Under the pieces are notes generated by a model, which saw nothing but the letters and a program-made list of their open reading frames with translations, made no database searches and was not told the origin of the DNA. Position numbers and translations under genes: made by a program. This document shows positions 23,471-36,083 of a stretch of DNA of 64,000 nucleotides, in pieces (within the stretch, counting starts at the first letter, position 1; each line of letters begins with the position of its first letter). Source of the stretch: Sciurus carolinensis (Eukaryota > Chordata > Mammalia > Rodentia > Sciuridae); assembly GCF_902686445.1 (NCBI RefSeq), contig NC_062217.1, positions 168,266,098 to 168,330,097 on the forward strand. Reading direction: 5' to 3'.

Positions 23471-23744
23471 CTTAAATATTTAAAACCCTTAAGCAATACA
23501 AGTATGCATAAATTTCAGCACATGGAAAATATTGTAAGCAAGAATAACTTCTGACTTTGGTGTTAAGTCTTTGTGTACAGTACTGGATTTATAGTAACAA
23601 GGGCAGTAAAAACACTAAGGTCACTTTATGTCAGCCGATGAGCCTTCACAGGACATCAAATACTTGGCTTTCATTAATGTTTTTAGGTTTGGGTTTTGTA
23701 ATAAATAGGTAATAAATATCTGCAGGTCACTATACGCTGAGAGC

Positions 23745-23979
23745 TTATCTTTCTCCATTGGAAAGTCTTTCTCCAGAGTCACAATGTCTCAGAGGCAGCC
23801 CAGTGGGCGGGGAGTTGGGATTTTGCAGGAAGTCCATCAACAAGGCCACCTTGTCATCTATGTGCTCCTGGAGTTGATGCATTCGCTGATCAATGTAGTC
23901 CACAAGTTTCTTTTCCATCAGTTCCATATTTTTAGAGAGAATCTTCCCCAAGTAGGAGCAAATAGGCTGTTCTTCCATT
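23745..23979 (-). CDS. C10orf88: C10orf88/PAAT minus copy, terminal exon
   Basis: Acceptor TTTATTTTTAG, then A-ATG-GAA-GAA. There are 77 codons to TAA, the same as the plus copy except for one Glu to Gly change (CSYLGKIL) and two silent changes. The splice acceptor and frame are intact. Whether it is ever joined to the upstream exons depends on the damaged donor at 36,083. Confidence 0.8.
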
Positions 23980-24220
23980 CTAAAAATAAAGTTTTAAGAA
24001 GTCTATCAATTTTCCCGACTATTACAACAAAAAACAAGCAAGTCGTGCAACCAGCAGTCAATGAACATGGCTGAAACATGTGTCCACAGTTGCACTGTGA
24101 CCAAAACACATAGGCAACAGGTGACCACAGCAGCCCAACACTTACTCCTTACTTCTTACTAAGTATTCACTTGAAGTAGGAACATAGAAGTGAAGACACA
24201 CCCTTAAACAACAAGGCTTT

Positions 24221-24417
24221 GACAGGCATGGTGGCACACATCTGTAATTCCAGTGGATTGGGACATTAAGGCAGAATTGCAAGTTCAAAGCCAGCCTCAG
24301 AATCTTACACGGCCCTAAGTAACTTGATGAGACCCTTACTCTAAATAAAACATTTTTAAAAATCACTGGGGGTGTGGCTCAGTGGCTAAGTGCCCTGGGT
24401 TCAATCCCCTGTACAAA
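24221..24417 (+). mobile_element. B1-dID dimeric SINE
   Basis: B1 half (GACAGGCATGGTGGCACACA, AGTTCAAAGCCAGCCTCAG), A-rich linker, then ID half (GGGGGTGTGGCTCAGTGG, GGTTCAATCCCCTGTAC). It is absent from the plus arm at the matching place. Confidence 0.85.
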
Positions 24418-24419
24418 AC

Positions 24420-26130
24420 ACAAAACAATTCCACAAGCCTTTGAGAATAACCTTGATTTTAAGCTCCAAAATACATGAGAAAATTTCAGCTCCAAAGTTT
24501 TATTTTGAAATTATCAGATTTTATTTAGCATGCCAATACAATTTATCCTGGTAACAAATTAATATGTACAGTTATAAAAATGTTTGGTGCTATCTAAGAA
24601 AAATGCTTCTGAATGTATAAAGTATACGCAGAATCCTTTAAACAGCCAACTTAATTTTCAAACTCAGAAGTGTGGTAACATCAAGTCACTGATGAAAACT
24701 GGAGTTCCCATTTCCTGTAATTCATGATTCAGACAGTTTCAAGTTTATAAAAATTTTAATTACCCATTCTGTTCCAGTAAGCTCCCACACCTGAAACGAG
24801 AACTGACAGTTGAAAACCTTCTGACCCCATCTCCTATACCTGTACAGGTAAGGGATCCACCGGCCTGACTGGCCTCAGACTCCAAAGCTAACCAGAGACT
24901 GGGTTAAATCAGTTCACAGAGGTGCTCCACAAATGTCTGTGGGGCTAAATAAGGCACAAGCATCACTCAGAACACCAGTCACACCTGAAAAACCTTGGTT
25001 TTACTTTCTGCTTACTATAGGATTAATTCCTGGTATGTTCTTTCTCAAACTTAACACAGTTGCTTTAAAACAAAATCATTCTATTACTGCAGTATATCAA
25101 CAATCACTGACTGTCAAAGGTGTTTATATTTTTTTCTCCTGGGATGTTTGAACTTGGGCAACTTTTCTTCCTGTTCTATGCTCACAGTAGACCTACATGA
25201 AGGTTGTCTGTTCATCGGCAGCAGAGAAAGTTTATATGTTAGCACCATCTATGGTGAGCATGGGACAGTTCATTTCTCTTTGCAGGTCACTGCCACCAGA
25301 ATCAACCTGTACCCTGCTCTGTTCATCTGAGCAGTCACTTTGCTTTTCAAAGAGTGTGGATTATTTCTGGGCTGACAGTGTTCCAAGAGCCATCTCATTG
25401 GATCACAAATACACCATATAATGTACCAATGACATCTAGCATACAATTTTGATTTATTACGTCTCAACCTAATGCCTGCATATAGCCATGCTGCTGCAGG
25501 ATTAAAAAAAAAAAAGTCCACTTGTTTTAATTTAAACTTCCAAGGAGTGTGTAGTTCATTCATCAATCAGTGTAGAACACTGATACTCTAGTACACTTTT
25601 CTAATTACAGGAGCCACCCAAGACAACTTGCCAGTTATCAGTGCCTTTTCATGTATGCAGCAAAGTTGGGTTTATAATGAAATTTTCCAATTTTCTCATG
25701 ATTCTAATTTCTTGCTACTCTCAGCACTCTAGCAAAGGAAGACCAGTAGTCTATTTTCATATATTTCTCTTCTCCATGGCAACATTTCTCTAGGAGTGCA
25801 TGTTTGGTTTGGTTGCATGCTATAGAGGCTTATTAGATGTGTCCATACGGATGTATTTACTCAGAACAGGCCTCCCATTTTCAAGTTCATTCTCCATTGT
25901 AGATGCTTTACTTTTTAGTAGCGACACAATACTGTGATAGGCTAAAAGCACTGGCACCAGTCACAGAGACTTGGCATTAACCCCTCTATGAACTACAATT
26001 TCATTAGCTTTATCAGAAAGTAAACAAAAATCCAGATACAAAAATATTTGCTCTGATCTGGTAAAATAATTAAAGCATTCATTTACTAAGTTGGCACGTT
26101 TAACTCCTCTCATTAACAACTTTGCTTCCT
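24420..26130. other. Intron of the minus C10orf88 copy
   Basis: AT-rich sequence. The part nearest the last exon still aligns weakly with the plus arm (about 6,700-6,800). The remainder has short open frames without recognisable features, and an A run at 25,504-25,514. Confidence 0.4.
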
Positions 26131-26382
26131 TTTTTTTTTTTTTAATCTTGTCATGATTTTTAAGGAACATAAGGAATCGCCACTTCTTTGACCATTTCAC
26201 TTTAGACTTTTCTTCCTTATTCACTAACTTGTAGTGATGGAGAAACTGTAGCCCATCTTTTCTCTTTACTGGAACTCTGTGCATGAAGTGTGACACAAAT
26301 GACATGCTGAACAGAACATGAACATTCTGATAATGGCAAGACTGGAGAGACTGGCTTGGTGAGGGAATCCAGAGTGCAGTAC

Positions 26383-26459
26383 TGGGGCTGGGGAGATAGC
26401 TCAGTTGGTAGAGAGCTTGCCTTGCAAGCACAAGGCCCTGGGTTCTAATCCCCAGCCCA

Positions 26460-26492
<33 letters not shown>
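26383..26492 (+). mobile_element. ID SINE with long A tail
   Basis: GGGCTGGGGAGATAGCTCAG and AAGGCCCTGGGTTCTAATCC, ending in an uninterrupted A tail of about 32 bases. The long pure tail suggests a young insertion. Confidence 0.9.
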
Positions 26493-26494
<2 letters not shown>

Positions 26495-26987
26495 AAGTAC
26501 AGAATGCAGTACTGATGAAGCAACAGATTTTCTTTAAGTTAGAATAATAAAGCTAATTCAGATTTCAAAGAAAGGGCTAATTTTAACCATCTTAGAAACT
26601 AATTAAAAATGTAATCTCATCTTAACTAAGAAATCCTAATGACTGAGGTAGATGATGCTGTTATCACATACAGAATTAGGTTTAAGGTATAAAAATGATA
26701 ACTAAGGGAAAGAAAGCACTGATTTAAAATTATCTTCCTTTAAATTCAGGTGAATAATTAAGAATGCTTCCAATTCAATGTTCTAAACATGAAATCTGGG
26801 TATGACATGTCTGGGGCTCACCTCTCTATTTGAAGATGAACTCAGCAGTTGGTGAAAAGATCCACATGAAAACAGAATGGCAAACCACGAAACAGCTGTC
26901 CCCTTGAAAAAATCAGTTACTCTGCCTTTGATATTTCCATCTGGGCTCATTCTTAACTGTTTAGGATGTGGATTCCTGAAGGTTTCT

Positions 26988-27232
26988 TCAGCATTTTACT
27001 AATTCTTTGTTGGTTGAAGGGGCTGGAACTGTTTCTCCACACATAAATTGATCTTTGTCATATCACTTTTATAATGAGAGCAGCTAGGACAGGTTGCCAC
27101 GTCTTCCCCATTCTCCAAATCTTCCTTGGTAATGGAAAAGTTATCCCCACAAGGGCAGGGGTAGAAATACGTTTCGGGGTCCTCATCATATTGGAAGTCC
27201 TTGATCTCCATCTCGTTGTGAAACACCGCCAT
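26988..27232 (-). pseudogene. DPH3: DPH3 processed pseudogene
   Basis: The minus strand reads [20 protein letters not shown], then the CSL zinc-finger motif [16 protein letters not shown] and CPSC. These are the hallmarks of DPH3, the small zinc protein that donates electrons in the first step of diphthamide synthesis and also serves Elongator. The coding region is continuous, although DPH3 genes have introns, so it is a retrocopy. After CPSCS a small deletion shifts the frame, and the true C-terminal residues appear only in another frame. Start-to-stop distance is 245 nt, not a multiple of three (249 expected). The Cys residues are all present, but the protein would have a foreign tail. Sequence to the left to a T run near 26,130 may be its 3' UTR. 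Confidence 0.85.
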
Positions 27233-27285
27233 GGTCATTGGGGCCGGCAAAACACTTCCCAGCACCAAAAATTTTTGAGATCAGG

Positions 27286-27750
27286 TTTTTTTTTTTTTAT
27301 TGTAAACAAATGGGATACATGTTGTTTCTCCGTTTGTACATGGAGTCAAGGCATACCATTTGTGTAATCATAAATTTACATAGGGTAATGTTGTTTGATT
27401 CATTGTTATTTTTTTTCCTTCCCTCCCGCCCCTCCCACCCCTCTTTTCCCTCTATACAGTCCTTCCTTCCTCCATTCTTACCACCCTCCTTAACCCTAAC
27501 CCTAAACCTAACCCTAACCCTAACGCTAACCCCTCCCACCCCCCATTGTATATCCTCATCCACTTATCAGCGAGATCACTCGTCCTTTAGTTTTTTGAGA
27601 TTGGCTTATCTCACTTAGCATGATATTCTCCAATTTCATCCATTTGCCTGCAAATGCCATAATTTTATCATTCTTTATGGCGGAATAATATTCCATTGTA
27701 TATATATGCCACGGTTTCTTCATCCATTCATCAATTGAAGGACATCAGGT
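27286..27750 (-). mobile_element. 5'-truncated L1 with telomere-like 3' UTR
   Basis: Starts with T-rich sequence and TTGTAAACAAATGGGATACA, the reverse complement of the young L1 3' end in this window, and runs into the end of ORF2 (reverse complement of the ATGGATGAAGAAACCG region). At 27,486-27,532 it carries CCCTAA-type repeats, TTAGGG on the element strand. Confidence 0.85.
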
Positions 27751-28540
27751 ATTCTTATTGAAAATCTTCCTCTTAGCACTGCTTTAGGTGCATCTCACAA
27801 ATTGTGTTCTAATTTTTACTCAGTTCTATGTATTTTTCATTGTCTTTACTACTTCATCTTTGACTCATTAGTTATTTGGAAGTATGCTGTTTAATTACAA
27901 GATCTTCAAATTGGCTTGTTGTCTTCTGTTTATTAAAATCTACTTTGATCTTATGGTCAAAGTATGTTTATGATTTTTATTCCTTTAATAGCAAGAGTTT
28001 GGATTTTGATTTTTTAGTTTGTGGGGTTTTGCTTTATGACCAAGGATATGGCTTATCCCAGTGAAAGTTGCAAGGGTGCTTGAAAAGAATGTGTAATTGT
28101 TCCTAAGTTTCTATAAATATCAACTGTCAACAAAATCTTGTTTGTTGATAGTGTTCATTTCTTCTATTAAGTTCCTGTAATTCTGTCTAGTAGCTTTATC
28201 AACAGGTGAGAGTTGGGCATTGAAGTCCTCAACAAATATGTCTTTCTCCAGATCTGTTTTTACTTCAAGTAGTTTGAAATTCTGATGTTTGATATGTACA
28301 CATTAGGAGTGTTATAATTGTATAATTCCTAATTCTAGGAACTTTCTTTGCTCTGAAGGTATTTCATCTGATATTACTATACCATTCCTGCATTTTTGGA
28401 TTAATGTTGGCATGGCATATCTTTTTTTTAACCTATGTCATTGAATTTGACATGGACTGAATATAATTGAGTTTTCCTACCTACTTTCTAAATCTATTCT
28501 ATATTGGTGAATTTACACCATTAAAGAGACTACCAAAATA
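27751..28540 (-). mobile_element. Older L1 fragment (endonuclease region)
   Basis: The reverse complement contains a decayed GDFN-like motif and the SPVDKATRQ segment of L1 ORF2 endonuclease near 28,180-28,240. It is more diverged than the neighbouring L1 and has no long ORF. Confidence 0.7.
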
Positions 28541-28549
28541 CAACTGTCT

Positions 28550-28754
28550 TGCTGGGCATGATGGTGCATGCCTGTAATCCCAGCACTCAGAGGGCTGAGA
28601 CAGGAGAATCACAAGGTGGAGGCCAGCCTCAGTAATATAGCAAGGCCCTAAGCAACTTGTCTCAAAATAAAAAATATAAAGGGCTGGGAATGTGGCTCAG
28701 TGGTAAAGCATCCCTAGGTTAAATCTCCAGTACCCCTCCAAAAAGATATGAATG

Positions 28755-28792
<38 letters not shown>
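28550..28792 (+). mobile_element. B1-dID dimeric SINE and (CA)n microsatellite
   Basis: GGGCATGATGGTGCATGCCT, then GGGCTGGGAATGTGGCTCAG, then (CA)n of about 34 bases at 28,759-28,792. Confidence 0.85.
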
Positions 28793-28794
<2 letters not shown>

Positions 28795-28994
28795 ATTGTC
28801 TTAGGTGTGTCTACATACATGAAGCACCATATCAGATGGTGCTATGATTCTGCCTCCACCATTAAATGACACTTATGAGGACAGCCTATTATATTTACCT
28901 GTCTTTACCCATCCCATTGGTTTTTCTTCCTTCTTGAGATTCTAAGCATGCTCTTGTCAGCATTCCTTAGGGAACTTGCTTTATCCATTCTTCA

Positions 28995-29520
28995 AGGGTA
29001 GGTCCACCTTCAAGTGCAGCCGTGAGACATAATGCCATTCTGGTCAACAAGAGGCTACATGCATGACAGTGGTCCCTTAAGATTACAATGGAGCTGAGCA
29101 GCTCCTCTTGCCAGTAACACTATAGCCATAACGAAGCTGCAGTGCATTACTTATGTGTTCCTGGTGTAAACAAACCTGTGTACTGTCAGTCATATGAAGG
29201 TAAAGCACATAGTCATGCAATATACTTGATAATAAGCGACTACACTATTGCTTTGTATATTTACGGTACTATGTGTCTTGTGATTTTTACATATTCCTTC
29301 TTTTATATATAAGAGTTTATGTAAAACAGCATGCCACATTATGCTGGCAGAAGCCTCACGCACTTCATGTTTACTGTGACTCGATTTCATCAAGGGGCCA
29401 TGTCACGTGACTGAGCGACACTATTCAGGTTTGTGTAAGTACACTCTATGGTGTTCCATAATGACATGCCCAATGACCTGTTTCTCTGAAATGTGTCTGT
29501 CATCATTGACACACGTCTTC
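28995..29520. mobile_element. Tigger/MER2-like DNA transposon remnant
   Basis: The segment contains GACAGTGGTCCCTTAAGATT, a GGTGTAAACAAACCTGTGTA stretch, and GTTTGTGTAAGTACACTCTA. These resemble, from memory, Tigger1/MER2 (pogo-type) transposons of mammals. The terminal inverted repeat is decayed. It predates the rodent radiation if the assignment is right. Confidence 0.65.
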
Positions 29521-30780
29521 TACTCAGCTCTTCACACCACTCTAGGAGCGCAAGGGAAAGCTGCTGGAGTTAGGGCAAACACCTCGCCATGTGCTTGGGG
29601 CCTCCAGCCCAGTACAGGACCCAGGGTATCACCTTCTCTTTCCACAGCAGTGAGAGGGGTGAGGGTAGGGGGAACGGGCAACAGAGGGAAGTCAGTACTT
29701 CCACTAGGGTTTGACTGGAATATTGTTAATAGGTTTTGTTTTGTTCAAATTTCCTTTCCTTGGTCCTTTAGCTAGAAGAAATAGGGTTTTCTTGGAACTT
29801 TTGGTTTCTGTTCCAATTGGCTGTTGCAGGTTAGAGATCTCTGGTGCCCCATCTGAGATATGAGGCCAAAAACCCTCAACATTGTGTCAGACACTCTGAC
29901 TTCTTCCTTCTACCTTCAGTTTTGGTGTGTTTGTCTGTTGTGTTATATCCAGGGATTTTTATTTGTAAAAGGAAAATCTGAGAGGAATGGGGATATTCCA
30001 TTTTGGCTGTATCCAGAAGCATCACAAGCAATTTTTAAATCACTGTTTATTTCATTATTTTATTATTATTATTTATTTTTTTTGCCATCTCACATAAGTA
30101 TTTACCATTGATGTGAACTATCAACAATGGAACATTAATGTTTTCTATATATCCCTAGTGAATAAGAAATACCTTCATTTAGACAAAAATTTTTCCAAGT
30201 TACACCCCCAATTTCTTTTATTTTTTGAGACAGAGTCCTACTAAATTGCCCAAGATGGCCTCAAACTTATGCTCCTCCTGCCTCAGCCCTCCGAGTTGTG
30301 GGATTATAGGTGTTCACCACCAAGGTTAGTTCAACAAATTATTAAACTCTTAAAAGCTTAATACTATTGGAAACCTTGAAAAATGTTCTGGGGATGGGGG
30401 ATAGCTCAGCAGTATAGGATGCACTTAGCATCCTCTAGCAACCCCTGACCACCACCTGCTCCCCATTCAACCAATACAACCACCTCATTTTATATATGAA
30501 AAATACTGGTAACAAATTTAAACAGTAAGGCAAAATTGTTAATCCAGGACTCAAAGTGCAGTCCCAAACTGCAGGTTTGTGGGATAATTCAGCATAGTCT
30601 ATATATGAAGTATAGAAAACATAATACTTAGCTACTCAATCAAGTTAGGGCTGCCAAAAAGTTAAGAACTAGGGGACCAGGGGATAAGGACCTATACAAT
30701 ATAAATAATTAGGAACTTAATATATTTTTTGATGACTGAAAAATCAGCCTAGGTTAAACATAACCTCAAAGCCAATCTGC
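29520..30780. other. Intron of the minus C10orf88 copy, with SINE pieces
   Basis: No gene is seen. It contains a reverse-complement B1 half at 30,217-30,336 (GCTCCTCCTGCCTCAGCCCT) and a worn plus-strand ID-like piece at 30,389-30,460. The rest is unassigned AT-rich sequence. Confidence 0.5.
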
Positions 30781-31119
30781 AATGATGGCTCGTCTGGGCC
30801 AAAGAATGGGCCTTTCTTGGTTCCCACAGCGTCTCTCCACTCCCGCAGATAACTTCCTACTCCAACTCACAGTGCTGCTGCACACCCTTCCCCTCGAGGC
30901 CCGGGAACTGTGCAGCACCTTCAGTTACAGGCACCATTACAAAGCCACGCATTCCACTCTGCAGAACAGACACTCCCCACAAGGGGGTTCACGGAAAAAT
31001 GTAAAAACTGCTAAGATTTTCCCTGGAAACAGAGTTCTCATTGAGACAAACCTGTCTCCTTCATCTGATTCTCTCACCTACCGGCTCTAAGCCACACTGG
31101 TCTTAGATAAAATACTCAC

Positions 31120-31571
31120 GCGACACCGACAATGCCTTCACGGGGCTTGGAGAGGTTTTCCTGCCACTTGGCATTATGTCCCACTCGGAGATGGTTGACT
31201 TGACTGCATAAATTCTGGAGAAAGGGCAGCAACTCGGAGCTGGGCAGGGAGCTGCCACTTGCTTTCTTCGGTGAGAAAGAAGAGACTGCATTTTTAAGAT
31301 CATTTTCAAGAAGGGAATGGTTCTGCGGCGCAGTCTTACACCCGTCACGGTTGGTGGTACTTCCCTCCCCAGGTGGCCTTGTGCTTTCATCCATGAAAGT
31401 CTGCACGTTTTCAGTCCCGTTTGCAGAGGTCAATCCAGTTCTGAACGGGAAAGGTGTGGAGGACGACTTGTCCGGGGGTCCTGAGGTGGACGACGGCTGG
31501 AGCGCAGTCATGTGCTTGTACCCGGCAGTTCCCAAAACGGACTGGAGCTGCTCTCCAAGGGGAATACGGTT
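31120..31571 (-). CDS. C10orf88: C10orf88/PAAT minus copy, 452-nt exon
   Basis: Acceptor CTTCGCTTAG and donor GTGAGT are both intact. The exon has the same length and phase as the plus exon and encodes the same residues throughout (NRIPLGEQLQ ... GIVGV). The near identity extends into both introns, from about 30,830 to 32,030, and then drops sharply. That is far more similar than the rest of the arms, so this block was probably copied between them recently. Confidence 0.85.
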
Positions 31572-31619
31572 CTAAGCGAAGGAAGCAGGTAGATGTCAAG
31601 ATTAAAAACGACAGCTCAC

Positions 31620-31812
31620 TTTTTAAAAAAATATTTTTAGTTGTAGATGGACACGATACCTTTATTTTTTAAATATATTTTTAGTTGCAGATGAACACAA
31701 TACCTTTATTTTATTTATTTAGGTGTTTTTTATTTGGTGCTGGGGATCGAACCCAGTGCCTCACATGTGCTAGGCAAGAGCTCCACCAACTGAGCTGCAA
31801 CCCTGGCCCGAC
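31620..31812 (-). mobile_element. ID SINE with repeated tail (shared with plus arm)
   Basis: Reverse complement of the ID at 2,134-2,375, at the same place relative to the 452-nt exon. It has two tail units where the plus arm has three. Confidence 0.8.
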
Positions 31813-32455
31813 AGGTAACTTCTGCAGTCCTTCCGTGGAGTCGGGCACTGTGCATTCCTTCACTTGATCCTCAAAACATCCTCAGGAAGTAGGTCATTAC
31901 TATTCAATATTGAGGTGAAGAGACCCAGTCAAGAGGTCCCTGGCCAAGGTAACCAGCTGGTAAGCAGCAGAACCAGCACATAAATCCAAGCAACCTAACT
32001 CCACAGGCAAGAGTTAAAATTCTTTTCTAAAGAAAATATTAAAACAAATACTTATGGCTTAGGATGTGGTAACACATTAGTGGAAAATGATTAGAGTAGC
32101 ACAAAAAAAGCATGAAGGCATTTAGACAGGAATGTGTCCATATGAGTATATAAAGAGCTATATATACATGCACGTATGTACGTATACATGATTTTATATG
32201 TGCTCAAACACACATAACTAGATTTCTGAAAATTTAAGTGCTTAATTCTGAATAACATAGGATTTCTTAAAGAATTTACTTCAACTTTTTTAATTACAGA
32301 AAATTGAAACATATATCACCTTGAAAAAAGCTATTTTTATTTCAGAGGTTAAAAAAAAGCAAGCTGTAAATCATGAATAACTGAATACGTTTTCTTTGAG
32401 AAAGTCAGGCACATCCTTTCAGATAATATTGAATGACAATATGCTATATATACCT

Positions 32456-32676
32456 TTTTTTTGGTACCAGGGATTGAACTCAAGGGCAATTAACCACTGA
32501 GCCACATCCCCAGCCTTTTTTTTTTTTTTTTTTTTTGCATTTTATTCAGAGCCAGGGTCTCACTGAGTTGCTTAGAGCCTCATTATGTTTTTGAGGCTGA
32601 CTTTGAACTTGGGATCCTTCTGCCTCAGTGTCCTGAGTCATTGGGATTACAGGTGTGTGACACCATGCCCAGCCTA
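32456..32676 (-). mobile_element. B1-dID dimeric SINE
   Basis: Reverse-complement ID (TTAACCACTGAGCCACATCC), T run, reverse-complement B1 (ATTGGGATTACAGGTGTGTG). Confidence 0.85.
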
Positions 32677-32679
32677 CTA

Positions 32680-35395
32680 TGTACTTTTGATGCAGATTTT
32701 CTAGTCAGTAATTCCAAACTGCTAGTCTAAATATGAATCAAAAGCAGAAATGTGAACTACAATAACAAAGAAATCAGAAAGGTCCTTATCCTTATATTTA
32801 TTGAATAACAGGATTGCCATTTCAGACTCTCATGAGTAAGAGGATCCAACTTTGATAAAACATTTAGGGAAACAAGTAATCCCAAGGCATGGGTGAAAGG
32901 GGAGAGGCTGAGACTTGTCCTCAGGCCTGCTTTCCCCCAGCACAGGCCTTGCCCAAAAAGGCATGTGATTACATCACTTTCACGGAAGCAATAAGTCCAT
33001 TTATACTCAAATATCAAAATTTCATGATGCTTTCCAGAGGCACATCCCATAGGCACCTGCGCTGTTAACAAGCAGTACTGGAGAAGCAGGCACAACCTGT
33101 AAGAATCACTCCGTAAGATTTTCTTACCAGGAAGTAGTCTTCTGTTAGCACTGAAGACTTAATCTTCTGTCTTCCCCAGAGTGTCCCCTGAAGATCCTAT
33201 ATTTAATCTTTTAGTATGTGTATAGGGGCAAGCAGGTTACAGCACACTAAGTTGAGTGGAGGGACTTGTATGTTTCTGTGTGCACAATATACTCCAGGAC
33301 ACATGCCAAGTTGTTTTCCAAGGTTACTCTGGGGAACAGGACAGGGTTAGGAAAGCCCTCCTACGATTTACTTAATACACTTCTGAATTAACTGAAATTC
33401 ATGGCCAAGAAAATTATTGGAATTAAACCAAAAATACTTATTAAGCCTGTTTCCAAAATCTTGCCCACAGATTAATTTCTTGTTTTTACATTTTCAATCT
33501 CTCTCTGTACTGAATCCTTCCACTCAAACATCTGTTCTTAAAATAGATCATTTATAAGACTCACCTGGGGCTCCTGTTTAAAATATTGACTCTTCAGGTC
33601 ATAAATCAGGGTATTTTACACATTCCAAAGGATTCTCAAACAGGTCACTTACCCTATTATTCTTGAAACAAACCCACCACTTTATCTGGGTACCTACACA
33701 TTCCAGTTACTCATTTACTACCTGATTCCTCAAAATTTAGTTTCCATCTCATCACTATTCAAACTGAGCAAGAGGGGTGACCTCACACCCCTGCCCCCCA
33801 AAATAAAAATCTCCAGGGAGTACTTAGCTGATAATCCAAAGGGTGTGTGTGTGTGTGTGTGTGTGTACTGTATACTCATTTGGAACCACAGATAAGCAAC
33901 ACAAAGTCCCTGTTTGCATGAAGCTTATATTTTAATGATAGATCAATACATAAACAATAGTAAAAATAGTTAAGAGGGCTCTGATGAAAATATATAGATT
34001 TGGAAGGAAAAGTGACTTTAAACTTGGTGGTTGGGGAAGACACTAATGCAATATTTAAGCCAATATCTGAATAACAGTAAAAAGTTAGCCATGCCAAGAT
34101 TAAGAGAAGATAAGAGTTGAGTGAAATGATTGAGGTAGGTATACATTTGGAATTTGAGCAGTACACATATCACAACATCTGAAGCAAGGTGTTCATGGAA
34201 ATATTGCAGGCCGAGTTTGAGGAAGTAGGCATGGCCCAGATCTTAGAGGTGAAAATATGGAATCTGAGTTAATTCTCAGTGTGAAGAGAAGCAGTCAGGG
34301 ACTTTACACAGGGAAGGACGAGGTCTACCTACTCTTTGAGCTCATTCTGGTGGATGAGCAGGACCGTTAGGAACCTCCTTAGACATCCAGGTGAGGTGAT
34401 GGTGAGGAGAAAAAAAAAGTACAGATTTCCATCTGTCTTGAAACACTCCTTTGTATGATTTCTAGACTCTTCAGTTCTCTTGGTTCTTTTAACTTGCCAT
34501 TCTCCAATGAACCTCAATACTAACAAGTTTTTTACTTGTACTATTTCACATCAATCCTGTGATCTTTCTAGTATTATAATTTAGATTTTATATGTGAGAA
34601 TTCATATTTTTAAAACTATGACTGAACCTCCCAAAGCAAGCATAACTAACAAGTGACAGGACCAGATCTTGAAGTCGCTCTGCCTGATGTTACTCCTCTT
34701 GCTACTTGATCATACGCGGTCCCCTGCTCTTCCGGTTCCTTTGTCCTCCCCATAACCTACCAGGGGTCTTCCTAGTTTCAGTCTCTCCCTTCATGTGGGC
34801 ACATCTCTTAAGCCTCCCTTCCAGCCTAAAGATTCACTCCATTTGCCCCTATTCTGTGTTTCCAAATGCTGTAACATCCTCCCAGGTAATGCCATGTTTA
34901 AGCTAAAACTGAATATTCCCAAAACTAAACTCCTTTTTTTTCCCAAGTGCCTCCCTCTCTTGGAAAGCATTTATATTACTGGTACCACCATTCTTAAAAT
35001 TCCAACCTCATGAGTTACTCGTTTTTCTCCTGCAATATCAATATTAAGTTAGCTGTCCCATCACAATGGCCCAGATGTTTTAGGACCTCACAACTCAGCA
35101 TTATGTTACTCTGCCCAATCTTAGGCTCCACCCACTCTCCTCTGGATGAGAAAAATTCAATGCAGAAGGTCTCCTTTTTCTAGTCACATTTTCCTCTGAA
35201 TTACCTTACATGGAATAGTGAATTGAAATCTCTTAAAAACATATACAAAATATTTACACAAGTAAAATAGCATGCAAGGGTCTCTATGATCTAACTCATA
35301 TCTACTTTAAACTTCTCCAATCATTCATTTACTCCAGAAAAATGACTTCTATTCATTTTCTGGCCATACCCTATTTCTTTTAGCATTGAAGTTTT
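32680..35395. other. Intron of the minus C10orf88 copy
   Basis: Single-copy or anciently repetitive sequence, with a (GT)n microsatellite at 33,843-33,866. Open frames of up to 112 codons occur but lack any recognisable motif or splice fit. I see no gene. Confidence 0.4.
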
Positions 35396-35398
35396 ATG

Positions 35399-35606
35399 GT
35401 GTTTTTGTTTTTGTTTGTTTGTTTTTTGGTACCAGGGATTGTACCCAGGTGCTTAACCACTGAGCCACATCACCAGTCCTTTATTATTTTAAGACAGGAT
35501 CTCACTAAGTTGCTCAGGGTCTCGCTAAGTTGATGAAATTGGCTTTGAAATTGTGATCCTCCCGCCTCAGCCTCCTGAGTCACTGCACCACTGAGCCCAG
35601 CTAGCA
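35399..35606 (-). mobile_element. B1-dID dimeric SINE
   Basis: GGTACCAGGGATTGTACCCA, then TAACCACTGAGCCACATC, then the reverse-complement B1 half (CCTCCCGCCTCAGCCTCCTG). Confidence 0.85.
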
Positions 35607-36083
35607 CTAAAGATTTTATCCATACTGTTCTTTCTCTGGAATGGTATCCTGCCAGTTTAATTGCCTAATCCTACTTTTTATCTTCAGAGGCCTGAATAGG
35701 CCACTTCTTTAGTACACCAGTTCTAATTTACCTCACCATTCCCCACTTATATAATCTAGAATGCAAAAAATTCTTAATGACAGGCAATAGACTAATTTGC
35801 CATCTTTACATCCTCAAAAGCACTAAAACCAGTGCTTTATTCAATGAGAAGGTGCTTAACAAATACTTGCTGGATAAAAGTGAATGAATTCTTGAAGGTC
35901 AAAATGTTTTGTAAGTCAAAATATTTTGTAAGACAGTGTATGAAATACTATGTTTACAAAACCACATAAAGATAATAGCTTAAATCAATCGTAAAAGTAC
36001 AAATAAAAAAAATAAAGTTGCTACAGGTTCTCGTACAAAGACAACATTTTGACATGTTTAGTGGCATCCAGAAAGCAACTTAT

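Noticed and set aside
25961..26431. 156-codon minus-strand open frame in a C10orf88 intron
   Set aside because: It runs through an ID SINE and a poly-T tract (which gives the Lys run). The middle part could be retrocopy 3' UTR of DPH3. No known protein was recognised and no splice sites frame it.
27486..27532. CCCTAA repeats as an interstitial telomere
   Set aside because: The same repeats occur at the same position in three L1 copies, so they belong to the L1 3' UTR and not to a chromosome fusion or telomere repair.
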